Shown: positions 34,331 through 46,606 of the stretch, piece by piece | How the letters are laid out: each line of letters opens with the position of its first letter | How positions within the stretch are numbered: position 1 is the first letter of the stretch | NCBI GenBank assembly: GCA_019009955.1 | Contig: CM032230.1 | Location: 6,121,001 to 6,185,000, forward strand | Source of the DNA: Riptortus pedestris | Lineage: Eukaryota; Arthropoda; Insecta; Hemiptera; Alydidae | Reading direction: 5' to 3' | DNA: 64,000 bases | The notes under the pieces: generated by a model | What the model saw: only the letters and a program-made list of their open reading frames with translations | Databases searched by the model: none | Told to the model about the DNA's origin: nothing | Program-made: the position numbers and the translations under genes

Positions 34331-35289
34331 ATACTATTATTGTTTTTATAAAGATTTTAAAAAGAAAACCGTCACGCAGGCGATCACTAATCAGATTACT
34401 GTAATTCTACACTGATGATATCACTTCAGATCTTATTCTCTAATTTTTTCATAACAGGAATCCTGTGCAAACATTTTTTTTTTTAATTTAAACTTAACAA
34501 GAAATGCGAGGATTCTAAGACTAGTCGTATTTGAATTATGCAAAAAAACGACAAATTTTCAAACACCACGCAGAAACCAGTCAAAATGGATTCTCGGAGT
34601 CAAAACGGATAATTCCGATTGCAATTTTATCTATTTAGGACATGAAATATACAAATCACACCAAACCCTATTCATTATTATTAAGCAAACGTTTTGCACT
34701 ACAATGCTAAAACTACGGCGAAATTTCAATTATTACTTATTGTTCCTCATTAATAACACATTTAGAATTTCTCTTAAGTTTAAAATGGTTCTCCCAAGTC
34801 CAGTTACAACTAAAAACCATGATAGAGCTTTAACAATGCTGTAACTTGCCAAGATTAGCTAATCTAAAACCACCTATGTTCAATAACACTAATGAGGCCT
34901 AAGCCATAGTTAAACTATATTCATTTATATAAATAATAAATATCCTAAATTATCTAATAAAAACTAAATAAAATAAAAATCCCAATTAATAATTTATTTA
35001 AAAATTCACAGCCAAAGCATACACTAATAAGTATATATCTCTCATCTTATATGTAAATGTTTTAGGTGTTTAGGCAGAAAATTAATGTTATAATGTACAT
35101 GCTAGGTTTAGCTGAGAATTTTTAAATAACTCATTAATTAGTATTTTTATTTTATTTAGTTTCAGGTGATAAAATACATTTGCCAGGGTAAAGGAAAATG
35201 GGTACTGAAGAATTGCTATTGTAGGCATTTTGAATCAAAAAAAGAATAATGTTTTATAAGGATAAAGACATCTATAATACAATTAAATA
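34331..35289. other. AT-rich stretch
   Basis: A tiny Gct-family left-end scrap ('aaaaccgtcacgcaggcgatc') lies near 34363. Nothing else is recognised. Confidence 0.4.
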
Positions 35290-36715
35290 GCCTTGAAGGT
35301 ATTTCATGATTTGTAAGCAATTCGTAAACAGATTTATGGGTTATGCCTTGGACTAATATCATTGTTTGTATACAATTTTTTAACAGATTTATAGGTTATG
35401 TCTTAGAATAATTTCACTGTTCGTATACGATTCTTTTACAGATTTATGGGTTATGCATTGGAATAATTTCAAATGTTTGTTTAAAATTCGCAAACCGACT
35501 TATAGGTTCTGTCGGAGTAATTTCATTGTTAATATACAATTCTTTAACAGATTTTATAGGTTTAAGACATGAAAGTATTTAATTATTTTCACTATTTGTA
35601 TACAATTTCTAAGCAGAATTATAGGTTATGTCTTGGAAGAATTTTACTGTTAGTATACAATTTGTAATCAGATATATAGGTTCAAGTCTTGAAGGTATTG
35701 CATAATTCTCACTATTTGTATACAGTTCGTTAAAAGATTTATATCTTGAAGGTATTTCGTTATTTTTGATATTTGTATACAATTCGTAAACAAATTCATA
35801 GGTTATGTCTTGGAGTAATTTCATTGATTGTATACAATTCGAAAACAGATTTATAGGTTATGTGTTGGAGTAATTTCATTGATTGTATACAATTCATAAA
35901 CGGATTTATAGGTTATTTCTTGGAGTAATTCCATTGATTGTATACAATTCGTAAACAGATTTATAGGTTATGTCTTGGAGTGATTTAATTGTTTGTATAC
36001 AATTCGTAAACAGATTTATAGGTTATGTGTTGGAGTAATTTCATTGATTGTATACAATTCGTAAACAGATTTATAGGTTATGTCTTGGAGTAATTTCATT
36101 GATTGTATACAATTCGTAAACAGATTTATAGGTAATGTCTTCGAGTAATTTCATTGTTTGTATACAAATTTTTAACAGTTCTTTAGGTTATGTCTTGGAA
36201 TAATTTCATTGTTTCTATACAATTAGTAAACAGGTTTTATAGGTTTAAGTTATGAAAGTATTTCATTATTTTCACTATTTGTATACAATTCGTAAACAGA
36301 TTTATAGATTATATCTTAGAGTAATTTCACTGTTTGTATACAATTCCTAAGCAGATTTATAGGCTTTGTCTTGGAGTAATTTCATTGTTTGTGTACAATT
36401 CTTTAACTTGATTTATAGGCTGTCTTGAAGTAATTTCACTGCTTGTATACAATTTGTAAACAGATGTATAGATTCAAGTCTTGAAGGAATTTACTTATTT
36501 TCACAATTTTTATACAGTTCGTAAAGAGATTTGTAGGTTATGTCGTGGAGTAATTTCATTGATTGTATACAATTCGTAAACTGATTTATGGGTTGAAGAC
36601 TTGAAGGTATTTCATTATTGTCACTGTTTGTATGCAGTTCGTTAAAAGATTTATGTCTTGAAGGTTTTTCGTTATTTTCAACATTTGTTTTCAATTCGTA
36701 AACAGATTTATAGAT
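35290..36715. repeat. 55-bp tandem array (minisatellite), about 25 units
   Basis: The unit contains 'GTATACAATTCGTAAACAG', 'ATTTATAGGTTATGTCTTGG' and 'AGTAATTTCATTG'. Unit starts at 35941, 35996, 36051 and 36106 show an exact 55-base period. Outer units vary in length, and some carry 'gaaggtatttcattattttc' in place of part of the unit. Units in the middle are the most alike, as expected for unequal exchange. Because 55 is not a multiple of three, frames on the minus strand (35609, 36491) reflect the repeat only. Confidence 0.9.
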
Positions 36716-36754
36716 TTCGCTCTTCGGAGCTAGGTTGAATAAGAAGAGCGTGTA

Positions 36755-37160
36755 TGAAAGATTAGCGACTTATTAACATATATTTGAGAGTCGTGCCTGA
36801 TAATCAGTTGGCCGATCGTTATCAGCTATTCAATCAGCAGTTTACTGCTCCAGCCTCCAGGATGTAATAGGGACCAGCTGGAAGGCCTACCATTGTTTTT
36901 AATGCCTTCTCCGAGAGTTATACGGCCAATAACTCTTCCAGGTCAATTTTAGGCGTGACATTGATTGCACAATCTGCCCGCCAAAGCAGTGTCACTGTAA
37001 CCTTTCCCTTCTTGCGCATTCCCATTATCCATTCCTGAGTCTATTAGGCAAAGTGTGACGCTACACTAAATTCCAATACAGTATATGATCCGTTGTCAAC
37101 AACACATATTTCAATAACAATTCCGTTTCAGCTGATTACTCTTAATGAAGCATTTCTTGA
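36755..37160. promoter_or_regulatory. Candidate cis-regulatory island
   Basis: A non-repetitive, GC-richer block just after the minisatellite, with clustered short motifs: CCGATCGTTATCAGC, CAATCAGCAG, TTTTTAATGCC, ACGGCCAATAACTC and ACATTGATTGCACAATC. No coding frame. Sharp borders to AT-rich DNA suggest selection, but only cross-species comparison could show it. Confidence 0.3.
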
Positions 37161-37529
37161 ATTCCGATCAGGGAGGGTACATCGTTGTGATTTAGACTGC
37201 TTTTGGGGAAACTATTTTTCATACATGGTTCGGAATATAGAATACTTGCTATGGTTGTGAATTATATAGTCCATTATGTTATAAAAAAAAAGCTACATTC
37301 ACAGGAAGCGGTTAGTATAAAATTATTGTGGTAGCGAAGCCTTGCATAACAAATACTTTAATTATTAATATATCTCCTGCAATGCCGGACACACAGGTAT
37401 AAACCCTAAACATTGAGACAGGGGGATGTAAAATAGTGTGCAAAGGAAAGCCTTGCCAAAAAACAAAATGCCATCATCAATCATCTCAAATGATTTTCCG
37501 GATGAAACCGAGAACTGTAGCTAGTATAT

Positions 37530-37810
37530 AGATTCTAAGGGAAATCCCCTAATATTTTCCCTTTCATTATCATCATAGACAAATGTTTAAGACAGATTTC
37601 CTATCTAATGAGTTCTTGATGCCCTGCTAAATCAGGAAGTATTACCCGAAAAAAGTGTCACCTTTTTTACAAACTAAATGCTTAAAACGTATTTCCAAGT
37701 CTTGGCATTATAATTCAAGATAGTGACCTCATAACGAAATAAATTATAAAGTGTCACAAAAGAGAAAATGAAGGAACCCGGGAAAATAATCTTAAATAGG
37801 GGCATACCAG
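37530..37810 (+). repeat. Dispersed direct repeat, copy 1
   Basis: It shares block order with 39775-40060: 'ctaatattttccctt', 'taagacagatttcc', 'atctaatgag', 'atgccctgctaa', 'acaaactaaatgctt', 'gtatttccaagtc' and 'agagaaaatgaagg'. No frame; the family is unknown. Confidence 0.7.
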
Positions 37811-38192
37811 GGAGGGTATGGGTAATCCAAAATTAGAAACGTTCATTCTATTAAATTTTGTTCTTTGCACCCATCCATCCTACCAAATTATATGTTGCCG
37901 CTCTATTGGTTGAAAATGTTTGTTGGATCACCTACTGACAATACTTTGAGAAATCACGAAGCGACCTAATTCTAGTGTAAATATCAAATAAGTTATCCAA
38001 GGAGTCCTTTATACTTGAGATACCTGCAAAGGTTTGGTCAGTACCGTATCATACTCGATATTTAACAGTTTCTGCCTACACTATACATCATATTTGTTAA
38101 TAGCTGATATTGGGCCAGGTAGAAATGAGTTTCAGTTTTGTGGGATTTTAAAATTTCAAGATGGTCTAATTATTACCACTCGGTTGATTCAT

Positions 38193-39103
38193 CACGCGGG
38201 GGTTGCGTAAACTAAGCAGATTTCCCATGTGTGGGTAAACCACAATAATGATCTCATCCCACCATATATTTTATATTTCTAAGAATAAACCCGTGAAAAA
38301 GGGGGGGGGGGTTACTGATGACTAAAAACAAGAATGTACGAATAATTCCCTTAGTATTTGAGCCACGAAAACTTGCATAAAACAACAATTGATAAGCATC
38401 AATAGTTTAAAAAGATAGGTTCTACAACATTTTGCAATTCGACTCATAATAACGGACATATGAATTTTCGTATGTGATAATAATATATTATATAGAATAG
38501 ATCTCAATATCCAGTATAGAATAGATCTAATTTTCAAGTTAAGAATGAAACATCTTGTATGATGCCGTCACCGTACAACGTATTTCCATGAAATCACACA
38601 GTAAAAGTTGAATGAAAACGATACTTGGTATTTACTCTTCAAATAAAGTGCTTCAAGAAATAATGGCTTATTGTTAATATGAAATTGAATAGGGTTGGAG
38701 GTTTGAAAAACTGAAAACTTAAAAAATGCAAAATTGTCTGATATTATTCAAGATAGGAAAAAATGTATATGGCAACATTTATAGAATAGTTTATTTCAAA
38801 TTAGATAGGTTCTATAAAAGTTTTCGATCCGACGTTTAATAACGGAGATATTTAGACATTTTTCCTCTCCTTCCTGTCCAATGTCACCTGTTAACGAACT
38901 TGATTTTTAGTTCTACATCAAACGCTTATATACCCAGTTTGACAAAAATAGCAACCGCAGTAACAGGCGAGTATAATTTAGAAGGAAAGCATTTTCGTTA
39001 TCTTACTACGTAGGGTCGATAGATAATTAAAGATAATTTTAGAAAATCGTTTAATCAGTACTGAATCATAGCTGAATTCCCTTAATGGAAATCTGCTAAA
39101 AAC
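38193..39103 (+). mobile_element. Gct-family element, both ends, reference copy
   Basis: It starts in 'TCACGCGGGGGTTGCGTAAACTAAGCAGATTTCCC' and ends 'CCCTTAATGGAAATCTGCTAA' at about 39103. In between are 'ttacgatccgactcataataacgg'-type blocks twice, 'taatatgaaattgaatagg', 'tcgatccgacgtttaataacgg' and 'attttcgttatcttactacg'. Length is about 910 bp with no open frame. The 11-bp GCAGATTTCCC near the left end and GGGAAATCTGC (here GGAAATCTGC) at the right end are inverted. Confidence 0.8.
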
Positions 39104-39239
39104 ATAACAAACAAAAATACTTTAAATTGTTTACTGATGATGTGCGTTACTGTTTGTCGTCATTCAGCCTGTTACTAGTGTTTCAATAAGAATATAACAT
39201 TGTGGCAGAACTGCTTGGCCATATTTAAATGGGATTATG

Positions 39240-39440
39240 AATACACATAAGACGTTGGTAGTCGTGAGGGACTGACTATCGATTGGCAACGGAGCCTTCG
39301 AACATCGATTTATCAAAGCCACGAAGTAGAACGAACCATGGCTAAGAGGTCTGAAGCGAGGCCCGCCTGATAATGACGTAGAGGCCTGTAATCAGAGCCC
39401 AGTGGTTCCTAACCTTCTCCTATTAGCACCATTATCAATT
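39240..39440. promoter_or_regulatory. Candidate cis-regulatory island
   Basis: Unique, GC-richer sequence with CATCGATTTATC and CCTGATAATGACG motifs and no frame. Weak support. Confidence 0.2.
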
Positions 39441-39527
39441 TGCCCACATTCCACCTCACTACCGAATTTTAATGGTTTTATTTTCAATCAGGCATTTCGC
39501 ATCACTATCTCGGATCTTAGATAGAAT

Positions 39528-39726
39528 CTTAGCAGAAAGGTAAGTCTACTTATTTCGAGAGCTATGCTTCCATCATCAAGATATTTCGAAAAATTCTTTA
39601 AATGCCTATTAATCTCCCGAATCAGGTGTTAAAAATGAGCACCTTCATATACACACACAGACACACACGCACACACACACACACACACACACACTAGCTA
39701 AAGTTCCCGGCTGTAATCAAAATATG

Positions 39727-39774
<48 letters not shown>
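39528..39774 (-). mobile_element. Decayed Gct-family right end plus (CA)n and (AT)n
   Basis: 'ttagcagaaaggtaagtc', 'catcatcaagatatttcg' and 'gtgttaaaaatgagcacc' keep family order. (CA)n at 39650-39692 lies where the family's microsatellite site is expected, and a separate (AT)n lies at 39729-39774. Confidence 0.5.
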
Positions 39775-39778
<4 letters not shown>

Positions 39779-40060
39779 GAAAAATCCGCTAATATTTTCC
39801 CTTACATTGTCATCTTAAAAAAATATTTAAGACAGATTTGCCATCTAATGAGATATTGATGTCCTGCTAATTTAGGAAGTCTTTCACAGACGAAAGTGCC
39901 ACCTTTTTTTACAAACTAAATGCTTCAAAAGTATTTCCAAGTCGTTGGTACCGTAATTCAGGATAGTGAGTTGATAAATAAATAAATTATATAGAGTCAC
40001 AACAGAGAAAATTAACGAACTCTGGGAAATAAACTAAAATAGGGACATCAATGAATGAAG
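39775..40060 (+). repeat. Dispersed direct repeat, copy 2
   Basis: Partner of 37530-37810, with many small differences, so the duplication is old. It begins right at the end of the (AT)n tract. Confidence 0.7.
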
Positions 40061-40984
40061 TATTATAATTTGATATAATATTGTATAAAAACATAACTAA
40101 AATAAAAAAAAAATTATTAAATAAAAAAAAACCTTTTTATTTAAATACCTACTACAAGCATTCATTCACATTTAAATACGTGGAAGTAATAGAACATGAC
40201 TTTGAACCAGCTCAAAAATACTTCTCAAAAAATCATCCAGTATATGAAGAGGGAGGTTGTGATACTTTCTGTTTGTGTATGAATTTATTATAAACTTGTA
40301 GTATCATTAAATAAAGTTTTGATTGGAGTTGAATGTTTTTAAGTAACATTAACTGGTCATAATAATTAATTCTGATGTATTGGCTGTGGGAATAGAACAA
40401 CTAATGGATACCATGGATTCAAATTTTGGTTACCCAACATTTTGGAGTTTATTTTACTTTCTTTTTCAAGGCTCTAGAAATTTTAACAAGTATATTTCTA
40501 AATAATCGAAATATTAAGAACATATAAATTAAAAAAAAAAACTATACTATGTAACCAATAGAATTATTTACTACAGGTAAATTTACTACTCATCAGATAA
40601 GAATAATAACTGACATCAGCGGGCCTCCATCAATATGAAAACCTAAAATAGAAGTCCGTCTGGAACGCAGGGGCCTTGTCAAATAAGCGGGTTTCCCACG
40701 CACTGGTGCAGATGGTGCAGGAAGCTGCTCTTAAAATACTCAGACCTCGTCCCTCCACAATAGTTTATTCTATGAAACAGAGTGCTTTTGAGCTTCATAA
40801 TCTGCTGTAGTACAAGCTGTTAATATTTCACAAGAATATATATGTACACATAGAAGGAAACGTATTAGATTTAAAATTTGTAACATTGAGAAAAATAAAA
40901 ATTAGAGCCCCAATGAATATTTACAGATAATAAGTATATGAAAAACTATTTCACAGATGAAATTGAATATTTTGAGGTATATAT
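40061..40984. other. AT-rich stretch with a Gct-family left end at about 40652-40720
   Basis: 'AGAAGTCCGTCTGGAACGCAGG' and 'gtttcccacgcactgg' mark a short left-end scrap. The frame at 40081-40293 has no motif. No gene. Confidence 0.4.
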
Positions 40985-41670
40985 TAAATATTTATTTATT
41001 TGAGCTTCGCAGCTTTGGCGATGTTGCTCTAAAATAAAACTTAAAAAACAAAACAAAACTCAAATAAAAACTAAACTATACAAAAAAATAACAAAATTAA
41101 ACAAAACATAAATACGTAGAACATAGAACACAAAAGGAAGATAAAAGATAAAAGGAACATAGAACACAAAAGGAAGACAAAACATAAAAGGAACATAAAA
41201 CACAAAACATAAAAGGAACATAAAACACAAAAGGAACATAAAATATGGAGAATCAAAAAACATAAAAGATTGGAAATCAAAAAATAAAAATGGAACACAA
41301 CAAAGAACAAAATAAATGAATGAGGGAACAAATAAAGACAAATTTCAAAACTAGGTACAAAACTGTAATTAGAAACTAATGATATTGTGAAATAGGGAAA
41401 TCTTTAATAAAATATTTTAATATTCAATAAATAAATAAGTAAATCGATAGTTAAAACTAAATTGGTATATAAAATGAATAAAAGAAGTTTAAAATTATTA
41501 AGGTTTTGATAAAATATAAGTTGGTTCAGGTGACTATTTACATAGAACTCTGTAACTCCCTAATGCACACTCAAGTGAGTGAAAACTTGAAAACAAAAAA
41601 ATTGAGGTTTAGATAAAATGTTTATTTTTGCATCCAAAAATGTAGTAAAAATAAAAATGTGAAACAAATT
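40985..41670 (-). mobile_element. 5'-truncated LINE, 3' UTR only
   Basis: The minus strand matches the 3' UTR of the LINE at 18958-19835: 'tttggatgcaaaaataaac', 'ttattttatctaaacc'-like blocks, 'ataggtgactatttaca', imperfect 'ttttatgttccttttgtg' units, then 'CATCGCCAAAGCTGCGAAGC' and AAATAAATAAAT. No ORF2 remains. The two hydrophobic frames on this strand (41060, 41071) are translations of the T-rich units. Confidence 0.75.
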
Positions 41671-41724
41671 TAAAACGTGTAAAGGGGAATAATTATAAAA
41701 TAATAAAATTTTGTAACGAACGCT

Positions 41725-42060
41725 TGAATTGTCAATTAGCGAGGCTCAGCGGAAACATTAGTGGAGCTTTCACATAATTTGTTTTGGCGGTAATACTAGA
41801 TGCTATGATATGAAAAAGCGCTACTCCCCCGCCTATTGAATAGAGTAATAACTCAGTGGCTGTTATCCGGAAGGCAGTGCCTCCCCGCCAAAGAGATACA
41901 AGGGGCAATAAATGCATTAAGCCCGCCCCAAACCAATCAGGGAAGTGTGATTTATTACAGTAATAAAATTGGAATTGGTCCGACACAAAGGATGAAGGCA
42001 TAACTCACCAAGAAGATATTCGGAATGCTTAGCAAAGCCCCGATGCGGCAAAGCTATAAA
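41725..42060. promoter_or_regulatory. Candidate cis-regulatory island
   Basis: Unique, GC-richer block with AACCAATCAGG (CCAAT-like), GCAATAAATGC and TTTGGCGG motifs. The minus-strand 89-codon frame (41732-42001) has no domain or splice support. Confidence 0.25.
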
Positions 42061-42114
42061 GCTAAGGCTTGAGTCTTTTCAAGCCCCTCCAGTACTCTAT
42101 ATGGACGACTTTGT

Positions 42115-42772
42115 TAAGAAGCTCGAGAACCCATCATAACTTACACGTTTGTAAGAAATTCAAAAGAAATTCCCCATTGAGAGGTCCGTTCAAAATCATA
42201 TATACATACCACTTAGTTTGAAGCTTATATGCCAAATATTATTTTCATTGAAATTATACTGCGTGATCTACATGTAAATACGTTGTGCACTGATGTCATC
42301 ATTTAAGATTCTACGTTCGTAACTCGTAAATGTTATTTGTCCAAGTTAGCTGTTCCATATTTAACTGTTTCATTGAACACTAAAGATGATATTAGTTAAT
42401 GCATTTTTGAGGTGTGGGCAACAACTGTGAATGAACGATGCATTTTTCTCCTTCGATTTTAGTTTATAGTTTATGGCAGTAATCAAACTCGGAATAGGAG
42501 GAGGGCTTCACAAAAAGGGGGGGGGGTTTGAAAACTGGAAAATGCTAGAGAACGAAACTTTTTTGGTTATTAATCCTTTAAAGTAGTTGTTCTTTACATT
42601 TTCTATTTACTAAGCGAGTTAGTAGCTGTTTTGTTTTTTATTTCAGCCTTAAGTGAACCCCCAGTACTACTCATCAAAATTTGTCATATAAATAGAGAAT
42701 GTACAGTGAGATGATCTTTCGAGTGTGTACCAGCTCGTAATTTTCTTAGTTTACGCAGCCTCTTAGTTAAGG
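42115..42772 (-). mobile_element. Gct-family element, diverged
   Basis: 'aaattccccattgagaggtccgttcaaaatc' region, then 'cttatatgccaaatattattttcattg' and a left end 'TTAGTTTACGCAGCCTCTTAG' close to 42772. It abuts the 3' end of the LINE that follows. Confidence 0.6.
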
Positions 42773-42774
42773 AC

Positions 42775-42903
42775 TTTATTTATGTATGTATTTCCTCTAC
42801 ATAGTAACCCTATGTGGAGGGATTTTATTTTCTGCACATCCCATGCATAATTGCATTATATTATATATTTGTCAAAAAATTAACAATTTTATATAATAAT
42901 ATA

Positions 42904-42958
<55 letters not shown>

Positions 42959-43990
42959 TAAAATTTAAATAAGAACATGAAAATTAAACTTTAAAAAAAA
43001 CATTAAATAAGAACAATTAGGAATACAATTAAATAACCAATAAAAATTACATAATATTGATATTATATTATATTTTCCTCTCTCAGCTTAAGAATATCGT
43101 AGGCTATTGCTTTTAACAAATTTAGATGTTTTGAAAATAAAATATCAGGACTGATAGGCCATGCCAGAATATGAGTATTTAACTGTCTTCGTATGTCTTG
43201 AGTCAGTCTACATTCATAAATCAGGTGGGTGAATGTCTGTTCAGTGTAACTGTCGCATTTACAAGTATTTGAGTCAGTAAGTTTGAATCTGTGTAAGTAA
43301 GAGTTTGTATTTCCGTGTCCAGTTAGTATTTGTGTGAGATAAAATGTATGTTGGGATAGTGGGATATTGGTTTTTAAAATAGGGATATATAATTTTAGAT
43401 GTGATCCTTTGTCTGTTTGATTCCATCTCTGTTGCCACAAATTAATACTTGTTTCTTTCAGTGAAGATTTCAAGACAGTTGGAGTAATTTTATTGTAAAT
43501 TACCTTCTCGTTACTTTTAGAAGCACTTTTGGCGTGGATATCGACTATTGCATTGCCCATTATTCCAGTATGTGCCTTGACCCATTTGAAGTGAATGAAA
43601 GTCAGTCTGTTTTTTAATGATGATAATGTGTTATATGATGGCGAATTTGTTCTATATGTTCGTCGTGGTTTTTCATGTTGTCTAGTTTGTGTATTTGACT
43701 GTCTGTGTGTAGTAGAATGTAAGGGTTTGGTGGCAACACCATTTAAGGACTTTATTTTTTTGTGTAAAGGTTTATATACGAATTGAGAAATGGAGTCAGG
43801 ATTTAACAAATTCACTAAAACCAAATCAGCCATCATTTTGGAGAGATGTAATTTCTAACGAGGCGAAGGTGCAATGGAAAAACAGACAGTCGTCCGGACA
43901 GACAGACAGACATAAGTGGTCGGCAAGACCGGCCTTTGATCACCAGCTGTTGTAAACAGCTCGGCCCAGGTAGTGGCCAGCCTGTAACCA
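42775..43990 (-). mobile_element. Internally deleted LINE, different family
   Basis: On the minus strand it has a possible 5' region (to about 43990, with the palindrome AGCTGTTgtaAACAGCT), a chimeric frame, an AT-rich 3' UTR with (AT)n at 42908-42952, a hairpin CCTCTACATAG/CTATGTGGAGG at 42794-42820, and a tail of CATACATAAATAAA ending at about 42775. The 5' limit is uncertain. Confidence 0.6.
43063..43836 (-). pseudogene. LINE ORF2 C-terminus (RNase H, zinc knuckle) with foreign N-terminus
   Basis: An open frame of 257 codons. From about residue 67 it reads as RNase H (TNSPSYNTLSSLKN for the catalytic TDS strand, WVKAHTGIMGNAIVDIHAKSA for the HxGIxGNExAD block, with E replaced by I). Near residue 195 comes a C-x-C…H-x4-C knuckle (CKCDSYTEQTFTHLIYEC). 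Residues 1-65 (MMADLVLVNLLNPDS and a basic stretch) do not resemble the expected upstream RNase H, where the catalytic glutamate helix should be. They probably come from elsewhere in the element, joined by an internal deletion. No reverse transcriptase remains. Confidence 0.75.
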
Positions 43991-44660
43991 ATCTCTACAC
44001 CCAAGCCCATTTACAAACTACTCTACCAACCTTACACAAAAAAAGGGAAAAAATGAGTGGCTTTTTACTCAAAGCGAGAAGTCAATCTGTTCTAAACATT
44101 TCCATTAGAGTACTTTCAAAGTGCTAAAAGTCTTCCTTCCGTTTGTTACATCTCTGTTCTCGAAACTATAAACGTGTTTACGACTTGTCCTCGCATCTTA
44201 ATGTGTCTCTAAGCAATATTCTCCGATGTCTCGCTGTATACTCCCTTGGAATAACACTTATTGAATAGTCAAGATTACTTTTCTAATGACTTCTTGCGGC
44301 AAATAATACGCCAGCGAAAATGACTAACAATACAAAATGAAAACAGAAAAGAAGAAGAACACTTCTTATTAAAGAATTAAATGTGGTTGCTGGCCGATGG
44401 TGAGTTGCTGACTACACAGATAAATCATCAATCACATGTCTTAAAAAAAAGAATTAAAGGAAATATTAATGAAATAAAATTAATAAGCCAAAAAATTATA
44501 AGAATATGAAATAAAAATATGAAGAAAAAAAATTTACAAATATATGTGTGTGTGTAATAATTTAAAAATACGTATAAATGTGATAATTAATTATTCGTAA
44601 CAAATCCAAGATCATGGATTGAGTTAGTGGCAGCCAGTCATTGTCTTCAATCCCAAATTT
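43991..44660. other. Intronic sequence, nothing firm
   Basis: Mixed composition to 44430, then AT-rich. The frame at 43936-44127 has no motif and may belong to the LINE's 5' flank. Confidence 0.35.
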
Positions 44661-44667
44661 CTTCAAA

Positions 44668-45020
44668 AAATCCGTCACGCACCACGTATTTGCATTTATC
44701 TCATGACAAAGTGAAAGTTCAATGAGAACAATATTTGTTATTTAGGCTTCAAATAAAGTCCTTCATACTATAGCAGCTCAATGTTGACATGGCATGAAGG
44801 GAGTGGGGTTTACTGAAGGCCGAAAACTAAAAAAACCGCAAATATCTTGGTTAATACTAAAGATAATGAAAATATGTACATAACAACATTTATAAACATT
44901 ACATTTGCAATAAGATTGGTTGTATACAAGTTTTCGATCCGACGCATCATAAAGGAGATAAGAATTTTCTAAATTCCTCCCCAGGGGGAGAGTCCGATTT
45001 CAGAATTTAAGCTAGTAACT
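44668..45020 (+). mobile_element. Gct-family left half
   Basis: It begins 'AAATCCGTCACGCACCACG', then 'atttgcatttatctcatgac', 'gttcaatgagaacaatatttg', 'ggccgaaaactaaaaaaacc', 'aataagattggttgtata' and 'cgatccgacgcatcat'. The subterminal repeat was lost in a deletion near the terminus. Confidence 0.7.
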
Positions 45021-45068
45021 GGCACTTGGCGACTGAGGTAAGAGTGTGGTGTGGATAAAATATAATGT

Positions 45069-45495
<427 letters not shown>

Positions 45496-45772
45496 AAATT
45501 CATCCCTAGAGATAGGCATCGAATCCCCACTCCAACTCCAGAGAATTACCAATGTATTAATTGAGTGATGTAGTTAAGGCTAGGGTTAATTGGCTAAAGA
45601 TTGCCTCACTCGAATGAGCCTCACTTGAGGAGTAACACTTAAATTAAGTTGTAATTGGAAAAATGGACTTTATAAAAGGAACATTAATTTTTCCATTAAC
45701 ACTCGAGGACTAGTGGCACGTGGACTGGCAGAGGAAACTTCTGATAGCTTCATTACATTCATCTATTTTGAG

Positions 45773-46545
45773 AAATATTAGCAGATTTCTTCCAAGCTTA
45801 ACCACCCATTGAAAATATGATGCCAACCTTCAAAAATCCGTCACGCAGGAGCTGCGTAAACTAAGCAGATTCCTCAAGAGTAGGGGGGGGGGGGTTACTG
45901 AGAGTTGAACAACAGGAAGTAGGAATATCTCGATTAGTATTTGAGTTACGAATGTATATAACAACAATTGTATTCCATCAATAGTTTAACAAGATTGGTC
46001 CTATAGTATTTTATTTATTTGACTACATAATAACCGATATGTTTTCATGTCCAATTTCTTTATTCAAGTAAACTAGACTGACTAAATGTCGAGTATGGAT
46101 CAAATAATCATTTTCGAAACAAGAACTTAAAATCTTAATTGATAACGTTATCACAGAATGAGTTTGCATGTATCTCGCATAATAATGGTCTCTTAAAAAC
46201 AATATTTGGTATTTAAGATTTTATTATAGTATTTCATGATTTAACAGTGTATTCTTAGATGATTAGGAGTTTACTAAAGGCAGAAAACTAAAAAAATACA
46301 AATATCTCGGTTAAAATTCCTTATTAAACGTTTATAACAACTTTTATAGAACATTGAACTGTCAATAAGATTGCTTCTATACACATTTTCGAAATTCCCC
46401 TCCCTAAACCAACCCCCCCTGCCACTGGCCGATTCCAGCCATTATCCACGACCTTCCTTTTTACATAAAACGATTAAATATTGAGTGTGGTAAATATAAA
46501 ACAAATATTGGGACCGCTAGAGCGTTAACAGAGATACATATAAAT

Positions 46546-46605
<60 letters not shown>
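45773..46605 (+). mobile_element. Gct-family element with (CA)n(TA)n at its microsatellite site
   Basis: A short minus right-end scrap (TTAGCAGATTTCTTCC) leads directly into a + copy starting 'AAATCCGTCACGCAGGAGCTGCG' at 45834. The body continues to 'gaccgctagagcgttaacag' and then (CA)n and (TA)n at about 46547-46605, just where other copies have (AT)n. The right end is missing. Confidence 0.7.

Positions 46606-46606
<1 letters not shown>

Noticed and set aside
35609..36694. Minus frames giving repeated peptides
   Set aside because: They arise from the 55-bp array, whose period is not a multiple of three, so no stable repeat protein is possible.
35290..36715. CRISPR-like array
   Set aside because: Units are contiguous tandem repeats without unique spacers, in an animal genome.
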